Shown: one piece after another, positions 8,737-18,315 of the stretch | Layout of the letters: every line of letters starts with the position of its first letter | Position numbering within the stretch: the stretch's first letter is position 1 | Assembly: GCF_025558485.1 (NCBI RefSeq) | Contig: NZ_CP102930.1 | Span: 3,279,979 to 3,343,978, forward strand | Length of the DNA: 64,000 bases | Reading direction: 5' to 3' | DNA from: Bdellovibrio bacteriovorus | Lineage (GTDB): Bacteria; Bdellovibrionota; Bdellovibrionia; Bdellovibrionales; Bdellovibrionaceae | Notes under the pieces: generated by a model | Told to the model about the DNA's origin: nothing | Seen by the model: the letters and a program-made list of their open reading frames with translations, nothing else | Databases searched by the model: none | Translations under genes and position numbers: made by a program

Positions 8737-9750
8737 ATGATGAATAAGAATGCATATCTGGTACTGGCGGCAACAGGGTTGTTGATGGCCCCTGCAGCGT
8801 TCGCGCAGAACTCTTCCACAACAAGTGTGAATACCAATTCCAGCACTGTTAAAATGGAAGACCTGAAAAAAGCGGATGAGAAAAACAAAGACATCGACAG
8901 TGAAATCACCGATGCCCGTATGAGAGCGCAACTGGGTTCCAAATCCAAATGGTCTTTTAAATCCAGCCTGGCTTATTCCGGTGGTTCTATTCAGGAGCCT
9001 CTGCACAGTGTTCGTCCCAACTACCGCGCCTCTGCGACAATGGAAGCCATGACATCCTTGTCCGGTGATGTGGGTATCAACTACCGCGCGGGCGAACGTG
9101 ACAATATCAGCTTCGGTACAGGTATCACGATCATCGATCCTCTTCATGGCGATGTCACAAAACCCGCACAGGATGAGCGTAAAGGCCGTGATGGTTCGCT
9201 GGCTCGTTATCAGGTGTCCACTCCGTATGTTAGCTGGAGCCGTGGCTACCGTGCTTTCGATACACAAATGATTTCCAGTCTTCAATATTCTCACGCAACG
9301 GACAGTGACTCTGTAAACATCGAAAAAATCTTCGGTGCGACCAGCTTCAGTCAGACCTTTCTGGCAAACTTCGGTAAGTCCGGATGGAATGGTGGTACAA
9401 GCCTGACCATCAGTAAGACTATCTACGGCAGCAGCGTGACTGACACGAAGTTGATGAAGATGATGGATTTGGGCCTGTACAAACGCTCTGAGCTGGGCTT
9501 TGGCTTGTATCCGTTCCTTCAGTATTCCTTCAATGATCGTTATTCATTCCGTACTGTGTTTGGTTACTTCCAGTTCACTCGCTATCAGGGTGAAAACGAC
9601 AACGTACAGATCGAACCGTATCAATCTGTAGGCACTGGTATCTCCATCACTCGCGATATCTACCTGTATCCAAATATCCAGTTCACTCCGAAAGACATCA
9701 GAGCCGACAGAACCAACGTGGCTCTATCTGCAAATATCAACTTGTTCTAA
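8737..9750 (+). CDS. Predicted outer-membrane beta-barrel protein with signal peptide
   Basis: Protein of 337 residues not recognised by name. A signal peptide is clear (MMNKNAYLVLAATGLLMAPAAFA, cleavage before QN). After a Ser/Thr/Asn-rich and then charged stretch come alternating hydrophobic/polar strands with many aromatic ends (WSFKSSLAYSGG, GINYRAGERDNISFGTGI, PYVSWSRGYRAFDTQMISSLQYS, YPFLQYSFNDRYSFRTVFGYFQF). It ends in NVALSANINLF, a terminal Phe as in many barrels. The open frame extends back to 8581 inside purM; I chose ATG 8737 because of the GGAG at 8727-8730 and the signal peptide. A terminator follows. Substrate or role unknown. Confidence 0.75.
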   Translation: MMNKNAYLVLAATGLLMAPAAFAQNSSTTSVNTNSSTVKMEDLKKADEKNKDIDSEITDARMRAQLGSKSKWSFKSSLAYSGGSIQEPLHSVRPNYRASATMEAMTSLSGDVGINYRAGERDNISFGTGITIIDPLHGDVTKPAQDERKGRDGSLARYQVSTPYVSWSRGYRAFDTQMISSLQYSHATDSDSVNIEKIFGATSFSQTFLANFGKSGWNGGTSLTISKTIYGSSVTDTKLMKMMDLGLYKRSELGFGLYPFLQYSFNDRYSFRTVFGYFQFTRYQGENDNVQIEPYQSVGTGISITRDIYLYPNIQFTPKDIRADRTNVALSANINLF

Positions 9751-9776
9751 GTTCTTTAGAATCTGGACGTTGATGG

Positions 9777-9806
9777 AAAAGACCGCCCTAAAGGCGGTCT
9801 TTTTTT
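9777..9806 (+). terminator. Intrinsic terminator after the beta-barrel gene
   Basis: Stem GACCGCC / GGCGGTC with a CTAAA loop, preceded by AAAA and followed by seven T. Confidence 0.9.
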
Positions 9807-9930
9807 ATGTCCTTCGCAGGCGTTCATTTCCAAAGTCCGGTGTTAGAGCCCACGGAAGCTGGCGAAACACACGTCAGAAGATTGCCTTTTGCGTCCATTT
9901 CAGCAACGCTTAGTGAAGTGGAGGTGAGAC

Positions 9931-10776
9931 ATGAGAAAGGCCATCTGGTTCCTAATGCTATCGTTCGCATTGGTTTCAGCCCAAGGGCAGGCAGCTCAGA
10001 CGTGTGGGACTAAAGAAATCTCTGCGGGTTATTCCTATGATTACTGTATCCAAACAGCAGACCGCACGAAGACTCAGGACGTTGTCTATTTCTTCCATGG
10101 TTTGGGTGGCAATGCCCAAACCTGGTTTACGCAAACTCAAGGCACACAGTGGATTGAAAAGAAATGGAGTTCGCAAGGGTATAAACCCACCATCGTCACC
10201 ATCTCTTTTGGCGAAATCTGGCTGCTGGTGAACAATGAAGAATTTCCGCTGATCACGGCGTTTCGCGATGAAATGATGCCTTTTCTGGAAAGCCAAATCG
10301 GTGGCATCGGCAAGGGACGTCGTCTGCTGCTGGGGCAATCTATGGGAGGCTTTAACTCCATCCAGGCTTCTTTACAGATGCCGGGGATTTTCCTGAAGGT
10401 GGTTTTAATGTGTCCGGCGATCACGACGGTGGGGCCTTTTGATCCGCCCGAGGCAATTGAACGCTATATTGCGCGCACCAAGGCCCTGCGGTCCCGTGTG
10501 AATATGATGCTGGATATTTCCCGTGAATTCTTTAAGACGCCGGAAGACTGGCAAAACCATGATCCGTTGCAGTTAATCAAAAAGTTTGATCCTTCCATCA
10601 AGCAGGTTTATCTGGTCTCCACCGGGACAAGGGATGAATTTGGTTTTCAGGAGGGATCGGCAGAGTTCGTGAAGGCCGCCAAAACCCAAGGGGTGATTGC
10701 AAGCTGGCTGCCGGTGCAGGGCGGACACTGTGTCTTTGACCGTGACGCTGTGGCGCGCTTTATCTGGAATCAATAA
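9931..10776 (+). CDS. Secreted alpha/beta-hydrolase (esterase-like)
   Basis: 281 residues with a signal peptide (MRKAIWFLMLSFALVSAQGQAAQ). It has an alpha/beta-hydrolase fold: the oxyanion-hole motif FFHGLGG (residues 54-60), the nucleophile elbow GQSMGG with Ser137, a probable acid Asp in STGTRDEFGF, and the late His in QGGHCVFDRD (near residue 267). It resembles the esterase D/tributyrin-esterase group, which hydrolyse short-chain esters; the real substrate is not evident. Start ATG has GTGGAGGTGAG just before it. It stands alone; a hairpin without T tract follows. A periplasmic or secreted digestive role in a predator is plausible but inferred. Confidence 0.82.
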   Translation: MRKAIWFLMLSFALVSAQGQAAQTCGTKEISAGYSYDYCIQTADRTKTQDVVYFFHGLGGNAQTWFTQTQGTQWIEKKWSSQGYKPTIVTISFGEIWLLVNNEEFPLITAFRDEMMPFLESQIGGIGKGRRLLLGQSMGGFNSIQASLQMPGIFLKVVLMCPAITTVGPFDPPEAIERYIARTKALRSRVNMMLDISREFFKTPEDWQNHDPLQLIKKFDPSIKQVYLVSTGTRDEFGFQEGSAEFVKAAKTQGVIASWLPVQGGHCVFDRDAVARFIWNQ

Positions 10777-10799
10777 GACCTGCGGTGATGAACTTTTGG

Positions 10800-10820
10800 A
10801 CGTTTCTCAAAGAGAAACGT
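10800..10820. other. Short perfect hairpin between esterase and HAMP-like gene
   Basis: ACGTTTCTC and GAGAAACGT (9 bp) around an AAA loop, with no T tract on either side. It may be a weak terminator or an operator dyad. Confidence 0.5.
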
Positions 10821-10883
10821 TCCGGGTTGTCAGACAGGGAATAGCTTCGGAAAGCCCGGTTTCATCAGATATAATGGTAAGAT

Positions 10884-11321
10884 ATGAAAACATTCCGCCC
10901 TCGTCGCAAGCTGATAGTAAATCGCGAAGTGCAGTTTGATGTGGTCATGCACGTCAGTCTGTTTGTGGCCGTCCTTTTTCTGGGGCAGATCATCGCCGCG
11001 TATCTTTTCATTGGAAAAATTCAGGAACTGGCAGGCACAGGGGCGTTTTCCCTGATGTCAGTTTCAGAATTTATCGCACGCTATAAAACGGTATTTCTGG
11101 TGTATCAGCTGATTCCGGTTTTAATCGGTCTGGTGGTGGGTTTCTGGTATTTCAACCGCATGACCCGCAGAATTGTCGGGCCGCTGTTTAATATCAAACG
11201 CACAGTGAAACGCATGGCGGATGAAAATCTGGATTCAGTCGAAATCCATCTGCGTGAAAACGATTACTTTCAGGATCTGGCTCAGGACATTAACGTTGTT
11301 CTTCAGAAAAAGACGAAGTAA
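10884..11321 (+). CDS. Small inner-membrane protein with HAMP-like linker and no output domain
   Basis: 145 residues. A basic start (MKTFRPRRKLIVNREVQ) leads into a first membrane helix (about residues 22-45), then a short outside loop, a second helix (about 70-90, VYQLIPVLIGLVVGFWYF), and a HAMP-like stretch RRIVGPLFNIKRTVKRMADENLDSVEIHLRENDYFQDLAQDINVVL. That is the sensor half of a chemoreceptor or kinase, but the protein stops there. ATG is preceded by GGTAAGAT. Its 3' end overlaps the convergent CoA-transferase gene by 32 bases. A partner for a separate signalling protein is possible. I know no family name. Confidence 0.72.
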   Translation: MKTFRPRRKLIVNREVQFDVVMHVSLFVAVLFLGQIIAAYLFIGKIQELAGTGAFSLMSVSEFIARYKTVFLVYQLIPVLIGLVVGFWYFNRMTRRIVGPLFNIKRTVKRMADENLDSVEIHLRENDYFQDLAQDINVVLQKKTK

Positions 11322-13221
11322 GCCGCTTGGAAGTTCTGTGCAAGGCTCCGGTAAGCAAAGTGCGGTACAGCCACTCTTTGGGATTTCCGGGGCGTAAAAG
11401 CTCCATTCTTTCCAGGCACTCAGTGAAATTTTGCCGGCCACTTAGCCCTTGTCGCAGCAGCGGCAAAAGGCGCCATGCCGAGATGTTCATTTCGGTGTTC
11501 AGGTGACCCAAAGCCAATGCCAGCTTTTCTTCTGACAAAGTAAAATCACTGCCAAAGGGGAAAGCGGGGAAATGCCGGTCAAACCCGGCCTGCTGGCATT
11601 GCTGAGCCAATATTTCAGGATTATTGTGACGGGCCCACGGCGGGATCTGATAGTCTTTGTGAAGTTTTCCGGCCTTCTGGGCCTGTTGTTTTAAATCCTC
11701 TTGAAATTCCGAGTCCGTGATATTCAAAAGTTCGCGAATCACATCCTCGTCCGTTTTGCCGCGCAAGTAGGCAATCCCGTATTCTGTGATCACAATATCG
11801 CGCAGGTGTCGGGGAATGGTCAGTTGATCATGGCCCCAGACGATATTGGAACTGCGTTGTCCTTTGTGCCAGCGCGTGCTTCGCAACATCAAGACAGAGG
11901 CTGCCCCGTCAAGTTCGTGGGCCATGGCGACGAAATTATACTGTCCGCCGACACCACTGACGACAGAGCCATTTTCCAAAGTGTCCGAAGCGGCGCCACC
12001 TAAAAGGGTGATGTTCATGCAGGTGTTAAAGAAACGGGCCTTGCGCCGCTGGCGTCGCAGGGCAAACTCGTTGTAGTCATAAAGATCATTGACGATGGAA
12101 ACCCGGGTCATGTTCAGTCCGGTGTAGTCCTCGTCAGACAATTCGCGAAGCCATTTATAAAGCTCCTCTGACCCCAGAAAGAAGGCGCCATGCAGATAGC
12201 GTTTCTTTTTACTCAGAGGCTCCTGCACTTCGCGTTTTAAAATACCGGCGCGGCGCAGGTGCATAAAGCCGTCCATGACCATTTCACTGGTGCCGTACAG
12301 TCCGGCTTGAAAAGGGCCTTTAAAAAGTTCCAGTTCAGTGGCGGGGCGACGCTGAGCCAGGATTTGTTCGGAGAGCTTCAAAAAGACAGAGTTCTGCTGG
12401 TGGCGCAGACAGGTTGAATACACCAGTGCATCAGACAGGGCGCCAATACCGATTTGTAAAGTGCCGTCATCCTCCAGCAAGTGACTGGCTAAAAATCCGA
12501 TCATAAAATCAGTCGCATCCACAGGCGTTCGCGGCAGGGCAAAAAGTTTTTTGTAAATGGAACTGTCCTCGACGATTACGGAGAAAAAATCCTCCCCAAC
12601 CTCGGCATCCTCGCCGACAAAGGGTAGGCCCGGGTGCACCACGGCCACGATATGCAAAGCCAGTCCGTGCTTTTTGTAAAGATCGGCAACGTCCAGGGTC
12701 AGATCAGGATTGCAGCTAAGACTATAACGGGTATTTCCGCTGGCATCGGTTTTTTTTGCCACCATTTGCAGGATGACATCAATCTTTTGACTTAGAATAT
12801 AGGGCGCTACATGAGTATAGTTCAGGCTGACGTAATCCTGCTGGGACAGGGTGCTTTTTAGGGCTTGTCCGGCCTGGAAATAGAATTCGTGGATGCGCAC
12901 GTTCTCGGGCAGTTGATTATTGTGGATGTCATGCAAGTACGAAAAGCGCGGATAATTCAGACCGAAGTGTCGTTCCGTAAAGGGCGTTAAAAAGCGCTTT
13001 TCCAGGTCACTGGAGCCGGAAGGCGGATCTAATGACAAAGCCGTGTATAGATGCAGATGTCTTTCCGGGGAATCTTTGATGCGGGCATAAAGGGAGTTGA
13101 TCAGCTGATTGGGTTTTCCCAGGCCCAGCGGCGTGGCCACACGAATTTCGCTGCCCAGGTGCGAAAGCAGGTGGTCGGTGGCGGCATCAAAGGAATGAAA
13201 GTGACGGATGGTGTTTTCCAT
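11290..13221 (-). CDS. Acetyl-CoA hydrolase/transferase family protein
   Basis: 643 residues related to acetyl-CoA hydrolases and 4-hydroxybutyrate CoA-transferases. The N-terminal domain opens with a hydrophobic GLGKPNQL block. The C-terminal half carries LQIGIGALSDALV, then a segment typical of the family: GGQYNFVAMAHELDGAASVLMLRSTRW, SNIVWGHDQLTIPRHLRDIVITEYGIAYLRGKTDEDVIRELLNI. These transfer or hydrolyse CoA thioesters through a Glu-CoA intermediate; substrate cannot be told. The protein is longer than the usual 430-500 residues, with extra sequence in the middle and a C-terminal tail of about 110 residues. The ATG at 13221 has only a weak AGG upstream. Confidence 0.85.
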   Translation of the reverse strand: MENTIRHFHSFDAATDHLLSHLGSEIRVATPLGLGKPNQLINSLYARIKDSPERHLHLYTALSLDPPSGSSDLEKRFLTPFTERHFGLNYPRFSYLHDIHNNQLPENVRIHEFYFQAGQALKSTLSQQDYVSLNYTHVAPYILSQKIDVILQMVAKKTDASGNTRYSLSCNPDLTLDVADLYKKHGLALHIVAVVHPGLPFVGEDAEVGEDFFSVIVEDSSIYKKLFALPRTPVDATDFMIGFLASHLLEDDGTLQIGIGALSDALVYSTCLRHQQNSVFLKLSEQILAQRRPATELELFKGPFQAGLYGTSEMVMDGFMHLRRAGILKREVQEPLSKKKRYLHGAFFLGSEELYKWLRELSDEDYTGLNMTRVSIVNDLYDYNEFALRRQRRKARFFNTCMNITLLGGAASDTLENGSVVSGVGGQYNFVAMAHELDGAASVLMLRSTRWHKGQRSSNIVWGHDQLTIPRHLRDIVITEYGIAYLRGKTDEDVIRELLNITDSEFQEDLKQQAQKAGKLHKDYQIPPWARHNNPEILAQQCQQAGFDRHFPAFPFGSDFTLSEEKLALALGHLNTEMNISAWRLLPLLRQGLSGRQNFTECLERMELLRPGNPKEWLYRTLLTGALHRTSKRLTSSFSEEQR

Positions 13222-13292
13222 CTGCCTATTAGAAGACGGTTCGGGGGGAAGTTCAAACCAGGGGCTTTGATGTCATGTCAGAGGACAAAATA

Positions 13293-13324
13293 AAAAAAAG
13301 GCCGCTGTGTATGGCGGCCTTTTT
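13293..13324. terminator. Bidirectional terminator downstream of the small secreted protein
   Basis: GGCCGC / GCGGCC stem with an 8-base loop, an A run on the left and a T run on the right. It lies just past the stop of the minus-strand gene at 13334 and upstream of the CoA-transferase start. Confidence 0.8.
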
Positions 13325-13333
13325 CTTCCGAGA

Positions 13334-13573
13334 CTATTGGCAATCGCTTTTGATTGCTTTATCCACGTTCTGGTAACGAGCATAAAGCTCTTCGTACTGA
13401 TCCATGTAAAGCTCAAGTTTGTCAGAGTTTCTTGTTTGTCTCATTTTTTCTCTGATCCAGTTCATTTCGTTAGCCAATTTTGTTTTGTAAGAAACAAGCT
13501 GACCACAGGACAAAGAAGCGTGAGCGGAAGAAGCAGCACAAACGAATGCCAAAGCGATAAGAAGAGCTTTCAT
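13334..13573 (-). CDS. Small secreted protein, unknown function
   Basis: 79 residues. Signal peptide MKALLIALAFVCAASSAHA, then a mature part of about 60 residues that is mostly helical and highly charged (SYKTKLANEMNWIREKMRQTRNSDKLELYMDQYEELYARYQNVDKAIKSDCQ). One Cys sits at each end of the mature part, so a disulfide-closed helical hairpin is likely. A strong AAGGAGAA ribosome site precedes the ATG. It has its own terminator and so forms a single-gene unit. I do not recognise a family; a periplasmic helical protein is all that can be said. Confidence 0.75.
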   Translation of the reverse strand: MKALLIALAFVCAASSAHASLSCGQLVSYKTKLANEMNWIREKMRQTRNSDKLELYMDQYEELYARYQNVDKAIKSDCQ

Positions 13574-13712
13574 GTATTCTCCTTTTGAGGTTTTTAAATC
13601 GTGTTAACGGGCGCAACCTACTAACGCGGGCTGTGAAAGACAATCTTTGATGCCCTCGGCATAATTTTTACATAGAATCCGAAGGACCCCTGAAGGCATT
13701 CCAGGAGACTCC

Positions 13713-14432
13713 ATGAAAAAAAACTTACGCGCGCATCCGATGAAAAACCCTATTATTTTGGCCTTGGACGTGGACACCCGTGATCAGGCCCTGAAAATTG
13801 CCGATGATTTGTCGGAAATTGTGGGGGGCTTCAAGCTGGGGCCACGTTTGTGTCTGCGTTATGGAATGGAGTTTGTGAAAGAACTGGCCCAGCGCGGGCC
13901 GATTTTTCTGGATAACAAGCACTTTGATATTCCCTCCACGATGGAGGCTGCGGTTCGCGCCAGTTTTGAGGCCGGGGCATCGCTGGTGACGGTGCATGCG
14001 CTGAGCGGCGGGGAGGCTTTGCAGCGCATGGCCGCAGTGGAAAAAGAACTGAATCAGCAGCGGCCGTTTAAGGTTTTGGCTGTGACGATTCTGACGTCCT
14101 GGGATCAGAACTCTGTGCCGGGAAATATGAAAGATCAGCCGATCGCCCGGCACGTGACGGATCTGGCTTCTTTGGTGAAGGCCGCGGGACTTTCCAGCGT
14201 GGTTTGTTCCCCGCATGAATTAGACCTTTTACAAAACCGTGATCTTTACCTTGTCACTCCGGGAATTCGCTTTAGTATGCAGGATTCCGGCGATCAAAAA
14301 CGTATCATGGGACCGAAAGAGGCGCTTCGTAAAGGAGCTTCCGCTTTGGTTGTGGGTCGCCCTATTCTGGAAGCTTCCAATGTGAAGGAAGCAGCAACTG
14401 ATTTTGTGATGGCTGTATATGAAGAAAAATAA
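13713..14432 (+). CDS. pyrF: Orotidine 5'-phosphate decarboxylase
   Basis: Catalyses OMP to UMP, the last step of pyrimidine synthesis. 239 residues in a TIM barrel: ILALDVDTRDQAL near the start, the catalytic DNKHFDIPST, which keeps the D-x-K-x-x-D-I-P charge network, VTVHALSGGEAL, and the phosphate loop TPGIRF with VVGRPIL near the end. The GFKLGPRLCLRYG segment is also typical. ATG 13713 has AGGAG seven bases upstream; an internal ATG at 13740 would give the more usual N-terminus and remains possible. The 3' end overlaps the next gene by 14 bases, so the two are coupled. Confidence 0.95.
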   Translation: MKKNLRAHPMKNPIILALDVDTRDQALKIADDLSEIVGGFKLGPRLCLRYGMEFVKELAQRGPIFLDNKHFDIPSTMEAAVRASFEAGASLVTVHALSGGEALQRMAAVEKELNQQRPFKVLAVTILTSWDQNSVPGNMKDQPIARHVTDLASLVKAAGLSSVVCSPHELDLLQNRDLYLVTPGIRFSMQDSGDQKRIMGPKEALRKGASALVVGRPILEASNVKEAATDFVMAVYEEK

Positions 14433-15294
14433 CTCTCGTCCCTCTGGCAGAAACTCATCCTCTCAACGTCCACAGCACGGACGTGGTGGGGGCGGCCGTC
14501 CTCATTCTCAACAACAGCAGAATTCCCAGCCGCGCGCGGATTATATTCCTCGTGACTGGCGTGTGGTGATTGGCACACATGCGATCAATGAAGTTTTGAG
14601 CGTGCGTCCGTCGCAGGTGAAAGGCTTCTGGCTTCGTCAGGGCTGGGAAAATTCCGGCGATCTGCGCGAAATGAACGATCGTGCTCAAAAGTTACGCATC
14701 AAAGTCGATGTGAAGTCTGAACAGGTTTTGGAAAAGTTCGGACCGTCTCAGCAAGGTGCTGCTATTTTTGTTGATGGCGCCCCGGAATTGGATCTGGCTG
14801 GTCTAGAAAATCTGGATAAATCCATCATGCTGATTTTGGATGGCATCGAAGATCCTCACAATTTAGGAGCGATTCTCAGAACCTCCTGGTTGGTGGGTGC
14901 GCAAGGTGTTTTGATTCCGGAAGATCGCGCAGTGGGCTTGACTCCCACGGTGCATAAAGTGGCTTGCGGTGGGGTAGAGCACGTTCCTGTTGAAGAGACT
15001 ACGAATTTTGCTAACTATGCAGAAGAACTTAAGAAACAAGGCTATTGGATTTACGGTTTAAGTCCACGTGGAAAGCGCTCGATCTTTGATTTGGACCTGC
15101 CGGACAAAGTTGTTTGGGCAATTGGTTCCGAAGATAAAGGAATGAGAGTGACAACCGAAAGACTTTGTGATGAATTGGTCGTCATCCCGCAAGCTAGCTC
15201 TTCGGCGAGTTATAACGCATCGGTCGCAACGGCAATGGCGTTAACGGAGACCTTAAGGCAGCACGCGGCGCACGGAAATCGAAAAAAATCGTAA
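14419..15294 (+). CDS. rlmB: TrmH/RlmB-family rRNA 2'-O-ribose methyltransferase
   Basis: SpoU-class (SPOUT knotted) methyltransferase of 291 residues, probably modifying 23S rRNA. Residues about 1-40 are a low-complexity Arg/Gly/Ser/Gln-rich tail, then the substrate-binding domain (VVIGTHAINEVLS). The catalytic domain carries the three SpoU motifs: LILDGIEDPHNLGAILRTSWLVGA, VWAIGSEDKGM and VVIPQASSSASYNASVATAMAL. These bind AdoMet in the trefoil knot. The basic tail is unlike E. coli RlmB and may help RNA binding. It overlaps pyrF. TrmH-type tRNA methylation cannot be excluded; the N-terminal domain favours RlmB. Confidence 0.85.
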   Translation: MKKNNSRPSGRNSSSQRPQHGRGGGGRPHSQQQQNSQPRADYIPRDWRVVIGTHAINEVLSVRPSQVKGFWLRQGWENSGDLREMNDRAQKLRIKVDVKSEQVLEKFGPSQQGAAIFVDGAPELDLAGLENLDKSIMLILDGIEDPHNLGAILRTSWLVGAQGVLIPEDRAVGLTPTVHKVACGGVEHVPVEETTNFANYAEELKKQGYWIYGLSPRGKRSIFDLDLPDKVVWAIGSEDKGMRVTTERLCDELVVIPQASSSASYNASVATAMALTETLRQHAAHGNRKKS

Positions 15295-15312
15295 TCTGGC
15301 GAATAATTATCT

Positions 15313-15341
15313 TTGACGGACACTGTTTTTCTCCGTAAAAC
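15313..15341 (+). promoter_or_regulatory. Probable promoter of the tRNA-tuf transcript
   Basis: TTGACG at 15313-15318 and TAAAAC at 15336-15341 with 17 bases between them, about 20 bases before the first tRNA. The -35 is good, the -10 moderate. Confidence 0.45.
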
Positions 15342-15361
15342 ATGTCGGTTATCTCAGTAAG

Positions 15362-15437
15362 GCTGGTTTAGCTCAATTGGTAGAGCAGCTGATTTGTAAT
15401 CAGCAGGTTGCGGGTTCGAGTCCCATAACCAGCTCCA
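15362..15437 (+). tRNA. tRNA-Thr (UGU)
   Basis: 76 nt including encoded CCA. Acceptor GCTGGTT/AACCAGC pairs perfectly. The anticodon stem GCTGA/TCAGC encloses TTTGTAA with anticodon TGT. The T arm has one C-A mismatch near its base. First of four tRNAs before tuf, in the same order as thrU-tyrU-glyT-thrT of E. coli. Confidence 0.96.
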
Positions 15438-15464
15438 AATTTTTCTGGGTAAGCATTCACAAGT

Positions 15465-15550
15465 GGGTAGGTGCCCGAGTGGCTAAAGGGGACGGACTGT
15501 AAATCCGTTGGCTTATGTCTACGAAGGTTCGAATCCTTCCCTGCCCACCA
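15465..15550 (+). tRNA. tRNA-Tyr (GUA)
   Basis: 86 nt class II tRNA with a long variable arm and encoded CCA. Acceptor GGGTAGG/CCTGCCC has one G-T pair. The anticodon stem ACGGA/TCCGT encloses CTGTAAA with anticodon GTA. Confidence 0.96.
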
Positions 15551-15616
15551 TTTATGAATGTTTTCCCGGAAAAGTTTGAAAGAAGGGGAGAAGTCCTCTT
15601 CGGGCGTTCTGATAGG

Positions 15617-15693
15617 GCGGGAATAGCTCAATTGGCTAGAGTATCTGCCTTCCAAGCAGAGGGTTGCGGGTTCGAGACCCGTTTCCCGCTCCA
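15617..15693 (+). tRNA. tRNA-Gly (UCC)
   Basis: 77 nt with encoded CCA. Acceptor GCGGGAA/TTCCCGC is perfect. The anticodon stem TCTGC/GCAGA encloses CTTCCAA with anticodon TCC. Confidence 0.96.
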
Positions 15694-15708
15694 AACTTCA
15701 GAACACAT

Positions 15709-15783
15709 GCCCATGTAGCTCAGTGGTAGAGCACACCCTTGGTAAGGGTGAGGTCGTCGGTTCGGCTCCGATCATGGGCTCCA
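15709..15783 (+). tRNA. tRNA-Thr (GGU)
   Basis: 75 nt with encoded CCA. Acceptor GCCCATG/CATGGGC is perfect. The anticodon stem CACCC/GGGTG encloses TTGGTAA with anticodon GGT. Confidence 0.96.
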
Positions 15784-15849
15784 CTTAATTGGCTTTTAAT
15801 TTTATTTTTTGGTTTTAGATAAAATAAAAAAATCTCTGCAGGAGGAATA

Positions 15850-17040
<1,191 letters not shown>

Positions 17041-17066
17041 TAACGCGGCGTAAGCTAAGTATTAAT

Positions 17067-17109
17067 CACCCGGGGGACTTCTTGACAAAAGAGTCCCCCT
17101 CGGTGTTTC
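17067..17109 (+). terminator. Terminator-like hairpin after tuf
   Basis: GGGGGACT (17072-17079) pairs with AGTCCCCC (17092-17099), and outer CACC/GGTG extends the stem. It runs into a short T-containing tail (TTTCTT). Confidence 0.7.
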
Positions 17110-17166
17110 TTGGCAATGCAAATAGAGCTTCTAAAAGAAGTTTATTTTTTGCAATTCTGGACAAGG

Positions 17167-17219
17167 TTTTTCCTAATGAGAAGCGATCCGGTGGTCGGGT
17201 CGATTGTCATTAGGAAAAA
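17167..17219. other. 13-bp perfect inverted repeat just before tRNA-Trp
   Basis: TTTTTCCTAATGA at 17167-17179 and its exact complement at 17207-17219 enclose 27 bases. It ends four bases before the mature tRNA-Trp 5' end. An RNase III or tRNA-processing site is a fair reading; a terminator is less likely because the right arm ends in A, not T. Confidence 0.6.
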
Positions 17220-17223
17220 GTGC

Positions 17224-17299
17224 AGGGGTGTAGCTCCAGCGGTAGAGCGAACGACTCCAAATCGTTAGGTCGTGGGTTCGAATCCCTCCGCCCCTGCCA
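17224..17299 (+). tRNA. tRNA-Trp (CCA)
   Basis: 76 nt with encoded CCA. Acceptor AGGGGTG/CGCCCCT pairs with one G-T. The anticodon stem AACGA/TCGTT encloses CTCCAAA with anticodon CCA. It lies between tuf and secE. Confidence 0.96.
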
Positions 17300-17331
17300 A
17301 TTTTGACTCCATAACTTTAGGATGAGGAACA

Positions 17332-17709
17332 ATGGAAAAGGCGAACTCTAAGATTTTGACTATCAGCTTTGCACTTGCAGGTATCTTGGTCGGTTTGACT
17401 GTGTCTCTTCTTATTAAAGCATTCGCTGGCGCATTCGGTATTGTGGCTCGTGCTGCTGATTCTGATATGGTTCGCCATGGTTTGCCAGTGTTGACGGGCT
17501 TTGCTCTCTTCGCTGCCTTGCAATTCAACCCACGCGTTCACGCTTGGGGCGAAGAAGTGGTTTCTGAGATTCGTAAGATTGTATGGCCAACCCGTAAAGA
17601 CACAACTGCAATGACTATTGCGTGCGTGGTGATGGTTGTTATTTCCAGTGTTATCATCAGTTCTTTCGACTTGATCTCTGGCTTCTTTATTAACTACCTC
17701 ATGAAGTAA
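17332..17709 (+). CDS. secE: Preprotein translocase subunit SecE
   Basis: 125-residue clamp subunit of the SecYEG channel in the inner membrane. Two N-terminal membrane helices (about residues 8-38 and 50-62) precede the conserved cytoplasmic amphipathic region [22 protein letters not shown], which contains the family hallmark VWPTR. A last helix follows ([21 protein letters not shown]). This three-helix form matches the E. coli protein (127 residues) rather than the minimal one-helix SecE. ATG follows TAGGATGAGGAACA. nusG starts ten bases after the stop, the standard secE-nusG pair. Confidence 0.97.
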   Translation: MEKANSKILTISFALAGILVGLTVSLLIKAFAGAFGIVARAADSDMVRHGLPVLTGFALFAALQFNPRVHAWGEEVVSEIRKIVWPTRKDTTAMTIACVVMVVISSVIISSFDLISGFFINYLMK

Positions 17710-17719
17710 GGACGGAACC

Positions 17720-18253
17720 ATGGAAAAAAAATGGTACATTGTTAACGTTCAGACGAGCTGTGAAAATACAGCAAAAAAAGCCATTGAAGAGAAAATCAAG
17801 TCTTCCAAAATGGAAGAGTTCTTTGGTGACATCCTGATCCCTGCGGAAAGCGTAGTGGAGCTGGTAAAAGGTCAAAAACAGACCAAATCACGTAAATTTT
17901 TCCCGGGTTATATCTTCGTTCAGATGTTTTTGAATGATGAGACTTGGCATTTGGTACGTAATTCGTCTAAAGTCACTGGCTTCGTGGGCGGTACTAAAAC
18001 TCGTCCTCCGGAAGTTCCGGAGGCAGAGGTTCTTCGCGTGACCCAGCAGATGGCTGGCGTTGCTGAAAAACCAAGACCGAAAGTGAAGTTCGCTGTTGGT
18101 GAGAACGTGACTGTTATTGACGGTCCATTCTCTAACTTCCAGGGAACTGTAGAAGAGATCAACGAGGACAAAGCGAAGCTTAAAGTTCTTGTGAGCATCT
18201 TCGGTCGTCCGACTCCAGTAGAGTTGGACTACATTCAAGTAGAAAAACCATAA
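17720..18253 (+). CDS. nusG: Transcription termination/antitermination factor NusG
   Basis: 177 residues, normal length. It binds RNA polymerase and couples it to the ribosome or Rho. The N-terminal NGN domain starts [20 protein letters not shown] and contains [13 protein letters not shown]. The C-terminal KOW domain ([53 protein letters not shown]) is complete. A GGACGGA ribosome site precedes the ATG. rplK follows after about 60 bases, the widely conserved secE-nusG-rplK-rplA order. Confidence 0.98.
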   Translation: MEKKWYIVNVQTSCENTAKKAIEEKIKSSKMEEFFGDILIPAESVVELVKGQKQTKSRKFFPGYIFVQMFLNDETWHLVRNSSKVTGFVGGTKTRPPEVPEAEVLRVTQQMAGVAEKPRPKVKFAVGENVTVIDGPFSNFQGTVEEINEDKAKLKVLVSIFGRPTPVELDYIQVEKP

Positions 18254-18315
18254 TCCGAAGCCGCATGGGGCGGTCTTTGGAATTAAATTAACACAACCTC
18301 TTGCAGGAGTGGGTC

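Noticed and set aside
9807..10013. 68-residue open frame overlapping the esterase start
   Set aside because: No ribosome site and it starts in the T tract of a terminator.
15368..15694. Minus-strand open frame across the tRNA array
   Set aside because: It covers three tRNA genes in antisense; such sequences are frequent false protein calls.
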